Source: Saccharicrinis sp. (lineage in GTDB: Bacteria; Bacteroidota; Bacteroidia; Bacteroidales; Marinilabiliaceae). From it: a stretch of 32,225 nucleotides of DNA. Shown here piece after piece: positions 15,486 through 23,826 of this stretch (positions are counted from its first letter, which is position 1; each line of letters opens with the position of its first letter). The DNA is taken from positions 1 to 32,225 of the forward strand of contig JAGXIP010000280.1 in assembly GCA_024635585.1 (NCBI GenBank). Direction: 5' to 3'. Both the position numbers and the translations under genes were made by a program. The notes below the pieces were generated by a model that was not told the DNA's origin, did not search any database, and saw only the letters and a list, made by a program, of their open reading frames with translations.

Positions 15486-16157
15486 CTACTCTTCCTTCTC
15501 AACATTTCCGTCAAGAATCAGCTTCTCCGGTTCTCCCTTATAGGTCACTCTTCCGCCGGTTGAGGTTTTGGCTTCCAGTTTATCTGTGGCGTTTACCCAT
15601 GCATTACCTCCCGTGGATGCTTTTACAAATGTTTCTTTGCTTATCAAATTATTGGCAATATACTTCCCTCCAGTGTTGGTGGTTACGTCCTGAAATTCTG
15701 TCTTCCCCACAAGCTCTATTTTCGACGATGACAGGTGCGATGATACGGATTTGGTATCAATATCCAGTATAATGGTAGAACCGGTTCCGGCCTTTAAATC
15801 GAGGTTCTCAGCATGTAAAACGCCCTCGGCGTCAACAAAAGCACCTTTACCGGTTTTTATAGACTTTAGGGATTTGTAGGTTACATACACTTGCACGGCC
15901 ACATCTTTGTAAATCTTTGTTTTGAGTTTTATTTCAAGGGTACGCCCCTTCAGTTCGGTAATTACGTCGCTTAGGTCGGCGTTTACTATTTCTACTGTTA
16001 GTTTTTCACGGTCGCCCTCAATTAGCGTAACGTTAATGCCTTTATCCGCATCAAGCTCATTAAATGTACCTATGCTGCGCTGTTCACTTTTTTTGTCTTG
16101 TGCAATGGCAGCGGTGAGGGTTCCAAAAAGAACCAAGGCTAAAAATATCTTTTTCAT
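15486..16157 (-). CDS. DUF2807 (GIN-domain) exported protein
   Basis: 223 residues. A signal peptide MKKIFLALVLFGTLTAAIAQ starts it. The remainder shows the repeating beta-strand pattern of the DUF2807 head-GIN domain: FNELDADKGINVTLIEGD, LKSIKTGKGAFV, NLDLKAGTGSTIILDI, TFVKASTGGNAWVNAT and LEAKTSTGGRVTYKG. Each turn ends in a G-T/S-G-G type step, suggesting a right-handed beta-helix. The family is common in Bacteroidota and is labelled putative adhesin or autotransporter-like without proof of function. It lies downstream of the SNF2 gene on the same strand, with a 106-nt gap. Confidence 0.85.
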   Translation of the reverse strand: MKKIFLALVLFGTLTAAIAQDKKSEQRSIGTFNELDADKGINVTLIEGDREKLTVEIVNADLSDVITELKGRTLEIKLKTKIYKDVAVQVYVTYKSLKSIKTGKGAFVDAEGVLHAENLDLKAGTGSTIILDIDTKSVSSHLSSSKIELVGKTEFQDVTTNTGGKYIANNLISKETFVKASTGGNAWVNATDKLEAKTSTGGRVTYKGEPEKLILDGNVEKEE

Positions 16158-16263
16158 CTTTTTTGGTTTGTTGAATTTTATGATTTTAATATAATACTTT
16201 CTTATAACTTTAACTGCATTAACTTGGACTATCTTATCAAAATTTGTACCAGGTAAAATTTTG

Positions 16264-19203
16264 TTATAAAAACAAGTCCTTAATTTCGGTTTCGCTTAGG
16301 TTTTTAAACGGATTGTTGGAGTTGATAAACGTGTCGGCCAGCTCCGATTTGTGTTCCTGCATCTTCTTAATTTTTTCTTCAATCGTATCAGTAGAAATAA
16401 ATCGATATACAAAAACATTTTTCGTCTGCCCAATCCTATGCGCCCTGTTTATGGCCTGCGATTCTGCAGCCGGATTCCACCATGGGTTTAGCATGAATAC
16501 GTAATCCGCACTTATTAGGTTTAAACCTACACCTCCTGCTTTAAGCGAGATAAGGAATATACGGCAGTCGTCTGTTTTTTCAAAATGATCTACTACCTCT
16601 TGGCGGTTTTTTGTGCTGCCGGTAAGTTTACTATAGGTTATTTTTCGCTTCAACAGCACTTCTTCTATCAGTTCCAAATCTTTTACAAATGAGGAAAATA
16701 CAAGCACTTTGTGTTTTTCCTGGACAATACTCTTCAGATTGCTTAAAATAAGATTGAATTTACCCGATTCACCCTCGTAATCAGGATCAACCAGCTTAGG
16801 ATGGTTAGATATTTGTCGTAAACGGGTAAGTCCTTGCAATGCCAAAAAAGTAGATTGATCGGAGCCGCTATGTTCAAAGGTTTTTAGTAGTTCGTTGCGT
16901 ATGCCGGATTTTTCAGATTCATATATTTTTTGTTGCTCTTTTGTCATGTCGCAATACACCACCTGTTCGGTAATTGGCGGAAGTTCTGTAGCCACTTTAT
17001 CTTTGGTGCGCCGCAATATAAAGGGAGAAATAAGTCTTTGCAGCTTCTCTTCCTGTTCTTCGCTGTCCGGTTTAGAAATGGGCGTTATAAATTGGCGTTT
17101 AAAAAAGCCTAGGCTACCTAATAACCCTTTGTTCACAAAATTCATCTGAGCCCATAAGTCGGTTAGTGAGTTTTCGATGGGCGTACCTGTAAGGGCTATT
17201 TTTTTAGAACAATCAACTTGCGCTATGGCTTGATAGATTTTAGAACTAGGGTTTTTGATGTATTGGCTCTCATCTAAAATAAAATAATGGAATTTGAAAT
17301 GTTGTAGGTACTCAATATCGTTACGTACAATCCCGTACGACGTGAGCACCACATGGTAATGGCGGATAATACGACCTAATTCCTTCGACTTTAGCCTGTT
17401 GGCCCCCGTATAAATATATATTTTCAACGAGGGAGCAAATTTACGGAACTCATTCAGCCAATTGTGTATCAGCGAAGTGGGCATGGCGATTAGGCTCGTT
17501 GGTACACTACTGGTATTAAACCCGTCAATGGTAGAGGGCTCAAACAGGTTCATTTGCACGGGAGCGCGTGCTTCATCCGATTTTAACCCGTGGTTTTCGT
17601 AAATTTTTAGCAATAAAGTGATGGTCTGTAAAGTCTTTCCCAATCCCATATCATCGGCTAAAATGCCACCAAAGTTGTTCTCTTGTAAATAGTGCATCCA
17701 ATTATAGCCTTGTTGTTGGTAGCTGCGCAGGGTAGCTTTGAGCGATGTAGGTACTTCAATACCCGTTTCGGCAGGGATGCTTTTGATGTCGTTATATTTT
17801 TGATCCGTGGGTTTGTCAAGGAGTCCTTGACGCATGCGGCTAAGCCTAATTTTTCCGTCCTTCTCCTCGGCGTAGGTAAGTATGTCGCCATATTTGGCAA
17901 ACCACTCCTGAGGTATGATAAATATTTGGCCATCGGGCAAAAGGTATTCATTAATGCCCTTGATAATACATTTGCGCAGCTTAATAAACGGAATATCAAA
18001 CTCGCCCACTTGCACACGCATCTGTAAATCAAACCAATCGCTTCCTTTTACCGCTTCAAAGCTGCAACTGAATTCACCTATATAGTATATGTTATCCAGG
18101 TTTTTTTGTACAACGGTAACGCCATTTTTGTGCAGCGTAGCACTGTTTTTCTGTAACCAGTTCACTATCGAAACGGTAGCTGCTTCTACCTCAGTGCTAT
18201 CGTAAGGCACAAACTGGGCGCCGTTCCAGGCTTTCAGTCCCAGAGTTGTAAGTATATTTATGATGCTGTTTTCCCAGGCAATATTTCTTTTGTATTTGGT
18301 AAATACGTAGTAGTTAAACCCAAGGTTGTTTTTACTATCCATTAACTGTACCGCAACACTAGAGTTACTATTGGCCAGGTATTCCTTTTGTGCATATTTA
18401 AATTTCAGTACCAAAACTGTTAAGTGCGTAATATCCCGCTCCAACCAAAGCGATGCCGTAGGTTCAGTTTTGTCTTCGTTAATGGTAAATCCAGAAGCCA
18501 CTACATGGTTATTTTTTATGGCATTGGTCACAAAAGTTTCCATGTATTTGGGCACGCTGCGCCACTCAACTTTAATATGTTGTTTCTCGAAAAATGGTAA
18601 AAACTTTTTGCTATCGGTTCCGGGTATGCGGTATAACTTTTCGCGAATGAGCAAGGTGCAAGGCGAATGAGTTATTACAATTGGCTTTTTATGGGTAAGG
18701 GATAAATCGCTGTTCTCTAGTTTAAGTCGCAAGGAATAATCGAGGCCATCCCCACTCAAGTCGAAATAAAAAACCGGTTCCACTTCTTTTTCGTATATCG
18801 AAATAACATCCGATTTGTACACGTTACTATATCCGCTTTCTCTAAAATAGATGGCTATTTGGGGGCACTTGGCCAGCGTATCGAAACAGGAAGCCATGTA
18901 TTTTTCGATATGAGGCCATATTAGCTTTTCAAATTTCTTTTGATCCAAATTGTCATAGAATGCTTTGATACTGTCATCTTTCGAAAATATTTTGAACAGA
19001 TACCTGTCGCTTAGTTTGTTCAATAATTTTATTAGCTCTAGTTCCTTAGCCGAAAAATTGTATCCGTGAACCAAAGGATCACCAGTGTTCACTTGTTCGT
19101 TTAAAGTTAAAGATGATGAATCCTTTATATCTTCTGCAAAATAAGGAATTGCGAGCATTCCCAAGTGCCTGTTTTCAGTTAAAACAACAATAAATTTTTC
19201 CAT
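16264..19203 (-). CDS. SNF2-family ATP-dependent helicase/translocase
   Basis: 979 residues. The C-terminal half is a complete SNF2 motor: ADDMGLGKTLQT (motif I, K523), DESQYIKN (motif II, D644-E-S-Q), ALTGTPIENSLTDLW (III), then VFSSFVKDLELIEEVL (IV), LISLKAGGVGLNLISADYV (V) and INRAHRIGQT (VI). The N-terminal ~480 residues are beta-rich and not recognisable; no SWIM zinc motif is seen. Bacterial SNF2 proteins of this length (RapA or HepA relatives) remodel protein-DNA or RNA polymerase complexes. DESQ in place of DEAH/DEGH is common in the group. There is no methylase or nuclease gene next to it, so a defence role is not supported by context. Confidence 0.92.
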   Translation of the reverse strand: MEKFIVVLTENRHLGMLAIPYFAEDIKDSSSLTLNEQVNTGDPLVHGYNFSAKELELIKLLNKLSDRYLFKIFSKDDSIKAFYDNLDQKKFEKLIWPHIEKYMASCFDTLAKCPQIAIYFRESGYSNVYKSDVISIYEKEVEPVFYFDLSGDGLDYSLRLKLENSDLSLTHKKPIVITHSPCTLLIREKLYRIPGTDSKKFLPFFEKQHIKVEWRSVPKYMETFVTNAIKNNHVVASGFTINEDKTEPTASLWLERDITHLTVLVLKFKYAQKEYLANSNSSVAVQLMDSKNNLGFNYYVFTKYKRNIAWENSIINILTTLGLKAWNGAQFVPYDSTEVEAATVSIVNWLQKNSATLHKNGVTVVQKNLDNIYYIGEFSCSFEAVKGSDWFDLQMRVQVGEFDIPFIKLRKCIIKGINEYLLPDGQIFIIPQEWFAKYGDILTYAEEKDGKIRLSRMRQGLLDKPTDQKYNDIKSIPAETGIEVPTSLKATLRSYQQQGYNWMHYLQENNFGGILADDMGLGKTLQTITLLLKIYENHGLKSDEARAPVQMNLFEPSTIDGFNTSSVPTSLIAMPTSLIHNWLNEFRKFAPSLKIYIYTGANRLKSKELGRIIRHYHVVLTSYGIVRNDIEYLQHFKFHYFILDESQYIKNPSSKIYQAIAQVDCSKKIALTGTPIENSLTDLWAQMNFVNKGLLGSLGFFKRQFITPISKPDSEEQEEKLQRLISPFILRRTKDKVATELPPITEQVVYCDMTKEQQKIYESEKSGIRNELLKTFEHSGSDQSTFLALQGLTRLRQISNHPKLVDPDYEGESGKFNLILSNLKSIVQEKHKVLVFSSFVKDLELIEEVLLKRKITYSKLTGSTKNRQEVVDHFEKTDDCRIFLISLKAGGVGLNLISADYVFMLNPWWNPAAESQAINRAHRIGQTKNVFVYRFISTDTIEEKIKKMQEHKSELADTFINSNNPFKNLSETEIKDLFL

Positions 19204-19436
19204 TCAAAAGCTTCCCTTTTTTTTACGAGAGGTTAAAACAAGAGGGTAAAATTAATAGCTTGCACGGAATAATTTGATAATTGCTGCCATTTTATTTTAA
19301 TACTTCTATTTTTGTTGGATGATTGACGATTTATCGGAAAGTAGCGTATTGCAAAAACTTATTGTACACATTCACGTTAATCAGTTTAAGTAAAAAGACT
19401 AATTTATTTTATCATACAAGTATTTAAAAATAACGA

Positions 19437-20030
19437 ATGACACATCTAATTGTATATGCCCATCCATCTCCCGATAGTTTTTCGAGGCGATTGGTGGATA
19501 GTATAAAAAAGTATTCCGAAACACTTAACACGGTGATTGTGCGCGATTTGTACGCCATCGACTTTAACCCAATTTTGACCAAAGCAGAATTGGAGAACTT
19601 AAAAAATAGTATTTTAGCAAGTGATGTAGAACTGGAACAAGAGTATCTCGAAGAGGCCGATATTATTTCTTTCGTATATCCATTATGGTGGGCTTCTTTT
19701 CCTGCCATCCTAAAAGGATATATCGATAGAGTTTTTTCCTACGGTTTTGCCTATTCATCAGGGCCCGATGGCATCGAAGGTCAACTGACTGGCCGCAGTG
19801 TGGTTATGCACACCTCAATGGGCAATGGGATTACAAAAGATGATGAGGAAAATTTGTTGCCTAACTTTACCGCCATACAAGGGCATGAAATATTTGGCTT
19901 TTGCGATATGGAGGTAATGCAGCACTTTTTCTATCCTAAAATAATGATAGCGACCGAAGAGGAAAAACAGGATTATATTAACAATACCATCGAATATTAT
20001 AAGGAGCTTTTTATTAGCGATAGAAATTAG
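19437..20030 (+). CDS. Flavodoxin-fold NAD(P)H dehydrogenase (quinone) family protein
   Basis: 197 residues. The FMN-binding loop LIVYAHPSPDSFSRRLVDSI opens the protein, followed by FVYPLWWASFPAILKGYIDRVFSYGFAY, the signature of the Flavodoxin_2 family (MdaB, KefF, DT-diaphorase). It should reduce quinones or similar acceptors with NAD(P)H in the cytoplasm, using flavin. Typical length is 175-270 residues. It stands alone, with a 233-nt upstream gap shared with the divergent SNF2 gene in which I see no -7 box. Confidence 0.88.
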   Translation: MTHLIVYAHPSPDSFSRRLVDSIKKYSETLNTVIVRDLYAIDFNPILTKAELENLKNSILASDVELEQEYLEEADIISFVYPLWWASFPAILKGYIDRVFSYGFAYSSGPDGIEGQLTGRSVVMHTSMGNGITKDDEENLLPNFTAIQGHEIFGFCDMEVMQHFFYPKIMIATEEEKQDYINNTIEYYKELFISDRN

Positions 20031-20087
20031 TGTAAAATTTCAAAGAAACGAAGTTGAGAGAACTTTCAGTGTAACCAATAATTTTTA

Positions 20088-20095
20088 TATTTTTG
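20088..20095 (+). promoter_or_regulatory. -7 promoter box for ffh
   Basis: TATTTTTG matches TAnnTTTG, ending 26 nt before the ffh ATG at 20122. No -33 box at the expected distance. Confidence 0.55.
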
Positions 20096-20121
20096 TACCC
20101 TGAAAATTAAAATATATAAAC

Positions 20122-21456
20122 ATGTTCGATAATCTGTCAGAAAAACTTGAGCGTTCCTTTAAACTCTTAAAAGGGCAAGGTAAAATTACCGAAATTAATA
20201 TTGCCGAAACCTTAAAGGATGTTCGCAGGGCGCTCCTGGACGCTGATGTTAACTATAAAACGGCCAAAACATTTACCGAAGGTGTAAAAGCCAAGGCCTT
20301 AGGCGAGGATGTACTCAACGCCGTTCAACCCGGGCAAATGATGGTGAAAATTGTGCACGACGAGCTGGCTCAGTTGATGGGCGGCGAATCGGTGGATATC
20401 AATACCAAAGGTAATCCGGCCATCATATTAATGGCGGGTTTGCAAGGTTCAGGTAAAACAACACATGCCGGTAAATTGGCCTACCTGTTAAAAAACAAGA
20501 AGGGGAAAAAACCATTATTGGTAGCTGGCGACGTGTACCGCCCTGCGGCCATTAAACAGCTTCAGGTACTGGGCGAGCAGATAGGAGTTGATGTTTATAC
20601 CGAGGAGGGCAACAACGACCCCGTTAAGTTGGCCAAGGATGGTGTTAAACATGCCAAGGCCAACGGACACGATATAGTAATTGTGGATACCGCAGGTCGC
20701 TTAGCCATCGACGAGCAAATGATGAACGAGATAGCAGCCATTAAAAAGGCAGTTACTCCCGATGAAATTTTGTTTGTGGTGGACTCCATGACCGGGCAAG
20801 ATGCTGTTAATACCGCCAAGGAGTTTAACGACCGACTGAACTTTGACGGGGTAATACTTACCAAGCTCGATGGTGATACCCGAGGTGGTGCTGCACTTTC
20901 GATACGTAGCGTGGTGGAAAAACCCATTAAGTTTGTGGGTATGGGCGAAAAGATGGAAGCGTTAGACGTTTTCCACCCCAGCCGTATGGCCGACCGTATT
21001 TTGGGTATGGGTGATATTGTATCGCTGGTAGAACGTGCCCAGGAGCAATATGATGTGGACGAAGCCCGCAAGCTTCAAAAGAAAATAGCCAAAAACCAGT
21101 TCAGCTTTAACGATTTTCTGAGCCAGATTCAGCAAATAAAAAAGATGGGTAACCTCAAGGATTTGGCAGGCATGATACCTGGAATGGGCAAAGCGCTTAA
21201 GAATATGGATTTTGATGATGATGCTTTTAAAGGAATAGAGGCCATTATTTATTCAATGACTCCCGATGAACGCGAAAATCCTGCCGTTTTAAATGGTAGT
21301 CGTCGTAAACGGATAGCCGTCGGAAGCGGAACCAATATTCAGGAAGTAAATAGATTGATAAAACAATTTGATGATACCCGTAAAGTGATGCGCATGATGA
21401 CCCAAGGAAAAAACATGGGCCGCATGATGCAAAATATGCCTTTCGGGAAAAGGTAG
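20122..21456 (+). CDS. ffh: Signal recognition particle GTPase Ffh (SRP54)
   Basis: 444 residues. N domain (about 1-90); G domain with P-loop GLQGSGKTTHAGK (106-118), GDVYRPAA, DTAGR (179-183), TKLDGDTRGGAALS (237-250) and FVGMGEKMEALDVFHP; M domain (about 320-444) with GNLKDLAGMIPGMGK, methionine-rich at the end (MRMMTQGKNMGRMMQNM), which binds signal peptides and 4.5S RNA. It delivers nascent membrane proteins to FtsY and SecYEG. No 4.5S RNA gene was seen nearby. folD follows 81 nt downstream; the gap is filled by low-complexity repeat, so an operon is uncertain. Confidence 0.97.
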   Translation: MFDNLSEKLERSFKLLKGQGKITEINIAETLKDVRRALLDADVNYKTAKTFTEGVKAKALGEDVLNAVQPGQMMVKIVHDELAQLMGGESVDINTKGNPAIILMAGLQGSGKTTHAGKLAYLLKNKKGKKPLLVAGDVYRPAAIKQLQVLGEQIGVDVYTEEGNNDPVKLAKDGVKHAKANGHDIVIVDTAGRLAIDEQMMNEIAAIKKAVTPDEILFVVDSMTGQDAVNTAKEFNDRLNFDGVILTKLDGDTRGGAALSIRSVVEKPIKFVGMGEKMEALDVFHPSRMADRILGMGDIVSLVERAQEQYDVDEARKLQKKIAKNQFSFNDFLSQIQQIKKMGNLKDLAGMIPGMGKALKNMDFDDDAFKGIEAIIYSMTPDERENPAVLNGSRRKRIAVGSGTNIQEVNRLIKQFDDTRKVMRMMTQGKNMGRMMQNMPFGKR

Positions 21457-21500
21457 TTGGCTGATAGCTAATGGCCGATAGCTGATATCCGATAGCTTAT
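21456..21500. repeat. Degenerate GATAGC tandem repeat
   Basis: Directly behind the ffh stop the sequence is made of variants of GCTGATAGC and CCGATAGCT (GGCTGATAGCTAATGG, CCGATAGCTGATAT, CCGATAGCTTAT). It resembles 15226-15266. Confidence 0.5.
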
Positions 21501-21537
21501 GACTAACAACTTGATACTTAAAAAAAACGTACCACTC

Positions 21538-22416
21538 ATGCAAATTATAGACGGAAAAGCCACTTCGCAAAAAGTTAAGGATGAGATAGCTGCAGAAGTT
21601 ACTCAGATGAAAGCCAAGGGTGGAAAAACACCACATTTGGCTGCTATTTTGGTGGGTAACGATGGTGGCAGCGAAACCTATGTTGCCGCAAAAATTAAGG
21701 CTTGCGAATATGTAGGTTTTAAATCGTCGCTAGTACGTTTTAAGGATGATGTAAGCGAAGACGAATTGTTGGCTAAGGTGCAGGAATTGAATGATGATAA
21801 TGATATTGATGGTTTTATTGTGCAACTTCCCTTACCAAAGCACATTTCGGAACAAAAAGTAACCGACGCAGTGGATTACCGTAAAGATGTGGACGGGTTT
21901 CATCCGCAAAATGTAGGCAGAATGAGCATAGGCTCTCCAGCCTTTATTTCCGCGACACCGCAAGGTATTATGGAACTCATCAAACGCTACAAAATTGAAA
22001 CTTCAGGAAAACACGTAGTAATTATCGGACGAAGTAATATTGTTGGTCGCCCCATGAGCATATTGCTTTCTCAGAAGGGTTATCCCGGCGATGCCACGGT
22101 TACTGTGTGTCATAGTCGCACCGCAAACCTAAAAGAGGTTTGCTTGCAAGCAGATATCATTATCGCAGCCATTGGCTCCCCAGAGTTTGTTAAAGCCGAT
22201 ATGGTTAAACAAGGAGCCGTTGTGATTGATGTAGGCACCACACGCATTAAAAGCGATACCACAAAATCCGGATGGAAACTCAAAGGCGACGTAGCCTACG
22301 ACCAAGTAGCTCCAAAATGCAGTTGGATTACTCCGGTGCCCGGAGGCGTAGGTCCCATGACCATTGCATCCCTTTTGCAAAACACCTTAAAAGCAGCAAA
22401 GAAAGAGATTTATTGA
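21538..22416 (+). CDS. folD: Bifunctional methylenetetrahydrofolate dehydrogenase/cyclohydrolase
   Basis: 292 residues from the ATG at 21538. Active-site residues are in place: Y48 and K52 in SETYVAAK, Q96 in VQLPLP, D119 in KDVDGFHP, and the NADP loop [10 protein letters not shown] (154-163), with VPGGVGPMT near the end. Positions run two behind E. coli FolD (Y50, K54, Q98, D121), supporting this start. The in-frame ATG at 21499 would add 13 residues ([13 protein letters not shown]) from repeat sequence and is unlikely. The enzyme interconverts methylene-, methenyl- and formyl-THF for purine and formyl-Met synthesis. Confidence 0.96.
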   Translation: MQIIDGKATSQKVKDEIAAEVTQMKAKGGKTPHLAAILVGNDGGSETYVAAKIKACEYVGFKSSLVRFKDDVSEDELLAKVQELNDDNDIDGFIVQLPLPKHISEQKVTDAVDYRKDVDGFHPQNVGRMSIGSPAFISATPQGIMELIKRYKIETSGKHVVIIGRSNIVGRPMSILLSQKGYPGDATVTVCHSRTANLKEVCLQADIIIAAIGSPEFVKADMVKQGAVVIDVGTTRIKSDTTKSGWKLKGDVAYDQVAPKCSWITPVPGGVGPMTIASLLQNTLKAAKKEIY

Positions 22417-22670
22417 GCAGTCTTCGGTAATTCGGTGTGTCGATAGTTCGGTGTACAGTGATCTGTGTGTTGGTAATTAGAATTTAGTAATTAACAAAGT
22501 TCCATCAGATTTATTTGAGTATTCAGTATTCAAATATTCCACCTTATCTTATCTTTTCATTACGCTCTCCGCTTTACGTTGTTCCCTTTCTGCCCCAAGC
22601 CCCATGCTCCATGCCCCTGCCCCTCGCTCTTTTCATACTAAAACATCTTAATATCTTTATTATATTTGCA

Positions 22671-22678
22671 AAAAACTA
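22671..22678 (+). promoter_or_regulatory. -7 promoter box for trhO, very close to its start
   Basis: TATATTTG matches TAnnTTTG. It ends 7 nt before the ATG at 22686, so a transcript from it would have almost no leader. The ATG at 22681 runs into a stop after a few codons. Confidence 0.5.
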
Positions 22679-22685
22679 AAATGCA

Positions 22686-23723
22686 ATGGATCCAAATAAA
22701 GGTAAAACCGATTTAATAAACAGATTAGGGCCTGAGCAGCTTCGACAGAAGCTCGATAAAGAAACTTTTAAACGCATCACGCTTTCGTTTTATCGATATG
22801 TACTTATTGATAATCCTCAGGAATTAAGAAATCAACTGTTTATCCAATGGAAACAATTGGACTGTTTGGGTAGAATATATGTTGCCAATGAAGGCATCAA
22901 TGCACAGATGAACGTGCCGGAACATCATTGGGATGCGTTTGTGGAAAATATCAACACCAATCAATATCTAAAAGATATTCCATTTAAGATTGCTATTGAA
23001 GACGATGGTAAATCGTTTTTGAAGCTTCAGATTAAAGTACGGAATAAAATTGTGGCTGATGGATTGTCCGACGATGAATTTGATGTTACCAATGTAGGAA
23101 GACATTTAGATTCGAGTAAATGGAACCGTGCAATGGACGATGGAGCTATTGTGGTGGACATGCGTAATTATTACGAAAGTGAGATTGGTAAATTCCAGGG
23201 TGCCATAACCCCTCAAGCAGAGACTTTTGCAGAGGAACTACCACAAGTGCTAGATATGCTGAAAGGTAAGGAAGAGCAAAAAGTGTTGCTTTATTGCACG
23301 GGTGGTGTGAGATGCGAAAAGACCAGTGCCTATCTTAAGCATCATGGTTTTAAGGATGTGAATCAATTATTGGGTGGCATCATCGATTATAAACGGCAAA
23401 TTACTCAAAAAGACGAGCAAAATAAATTTCAAGGAAAAAACTTTGTTTTCGATAATAGACTGGGCGAACGCATTAGCGAAGAGGTGATTAGCCATTGTCA
23501 TCAATGTGGTGCGCTATGTGATATGCATATAAATTGCGCTAATGTACGTTGTAATTTGTTGTTTATTCAATGTAAAAGCTGCGCCAATAAGTATCATGGT
23601 GCCTGTTCCGATACTTGTATGCAATACGTATTGGCAACCCCCGAAAACAAGTTAGAATTAGATAAGCTGCATAATTATCGCCCTGAAAAGCGGTATTTTA
23701 AAAAGAATGCTATTAGCGAGTAA
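22686..23723 (+). CDS. trhO: tRNA uridine(34) hydroxylase, rhodanese family (TrhO/YceA)
   Basis: 345 residues. The N-terminal ~110 residues form the UPF0176 acylphosphatase-like domain ([25 protein letters not shown]). The rhodanese domain follows, with catalytic C204 in [12 protein letters not shown] and C210 beside it. The tail is cysteine-rich ([25 protein letters not shown]), as in the long form of the family, and may hold zinc. The enzyme makes 5-hydroxyuridine at the tRNA wobble position. Length agrees with E. coli YceA (350). Confidence 0.93.
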   Translation: MDPNKGKTDLINRLGPEQLRQKLDKETFKRITLSFYRYVLIDNPQELRNQLFIQWKQLDCLGRIYVANEGINAQMNVPEHHWDAFVENINTNQYLKDIPFKIAIEDDGKSFLKLQIKVRNKIVADGLSDDEFDVTNVGRHLDSSKWNRAMDDGAIVVDMRNYYESEIGKFQGAITPQAETFAEELPQVLDMLKGKEEQKVLLYCTGGVRCEKTSAYLKHHGFKDVNQLLGGIIDYKRQITQKDEQNKFQGKNFVFDNRLGERISEEVISHCHQCGALCDMHINCANVRCNLLFIQCKSCANKYHGACSDTCMQYVLATPENKLELDKLHNYRPEKRYFKKNAISE

Positions 23724-23785
23724 GGTACCCTTTTATTATTTAAAGAATACGCTGGTCATACCTCAAGGTATTCAATAATTTCTGT

Positions 23786-23793
23786 TATTTTTG
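23786..23793 (+). promoter_or_regulatory. -7 promoter box for the TonB-dependent receptor gene
   Basis: TATTTTTG matches TAnnTTTG. It overlaps the first in-frame TTG (23791-23793) of the open frame, so that codon cannot be the start; the TTG at 23827 lies 34 nt downstream of the box. Confidence 0.5.
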
Positions 23794-23826
23794 GTTAATT
23801 ATTTTTTTAACTACAAAATTAGGGTA

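Noticed and set aside
16264-19203. SNF2 helicase as part of a DISARM- or BREX-like defence island
   Set aside because: Neighbours are ordinary metabolic or envelope genes; no methylase, nuclease or PglX-type gene is present.
23724-23775. GAATAC/GTATTC inverted repeat after trhO as a terminator
   Set aside because: A 6-bp AT-rich stem with a long loop and no T-run is too weak.
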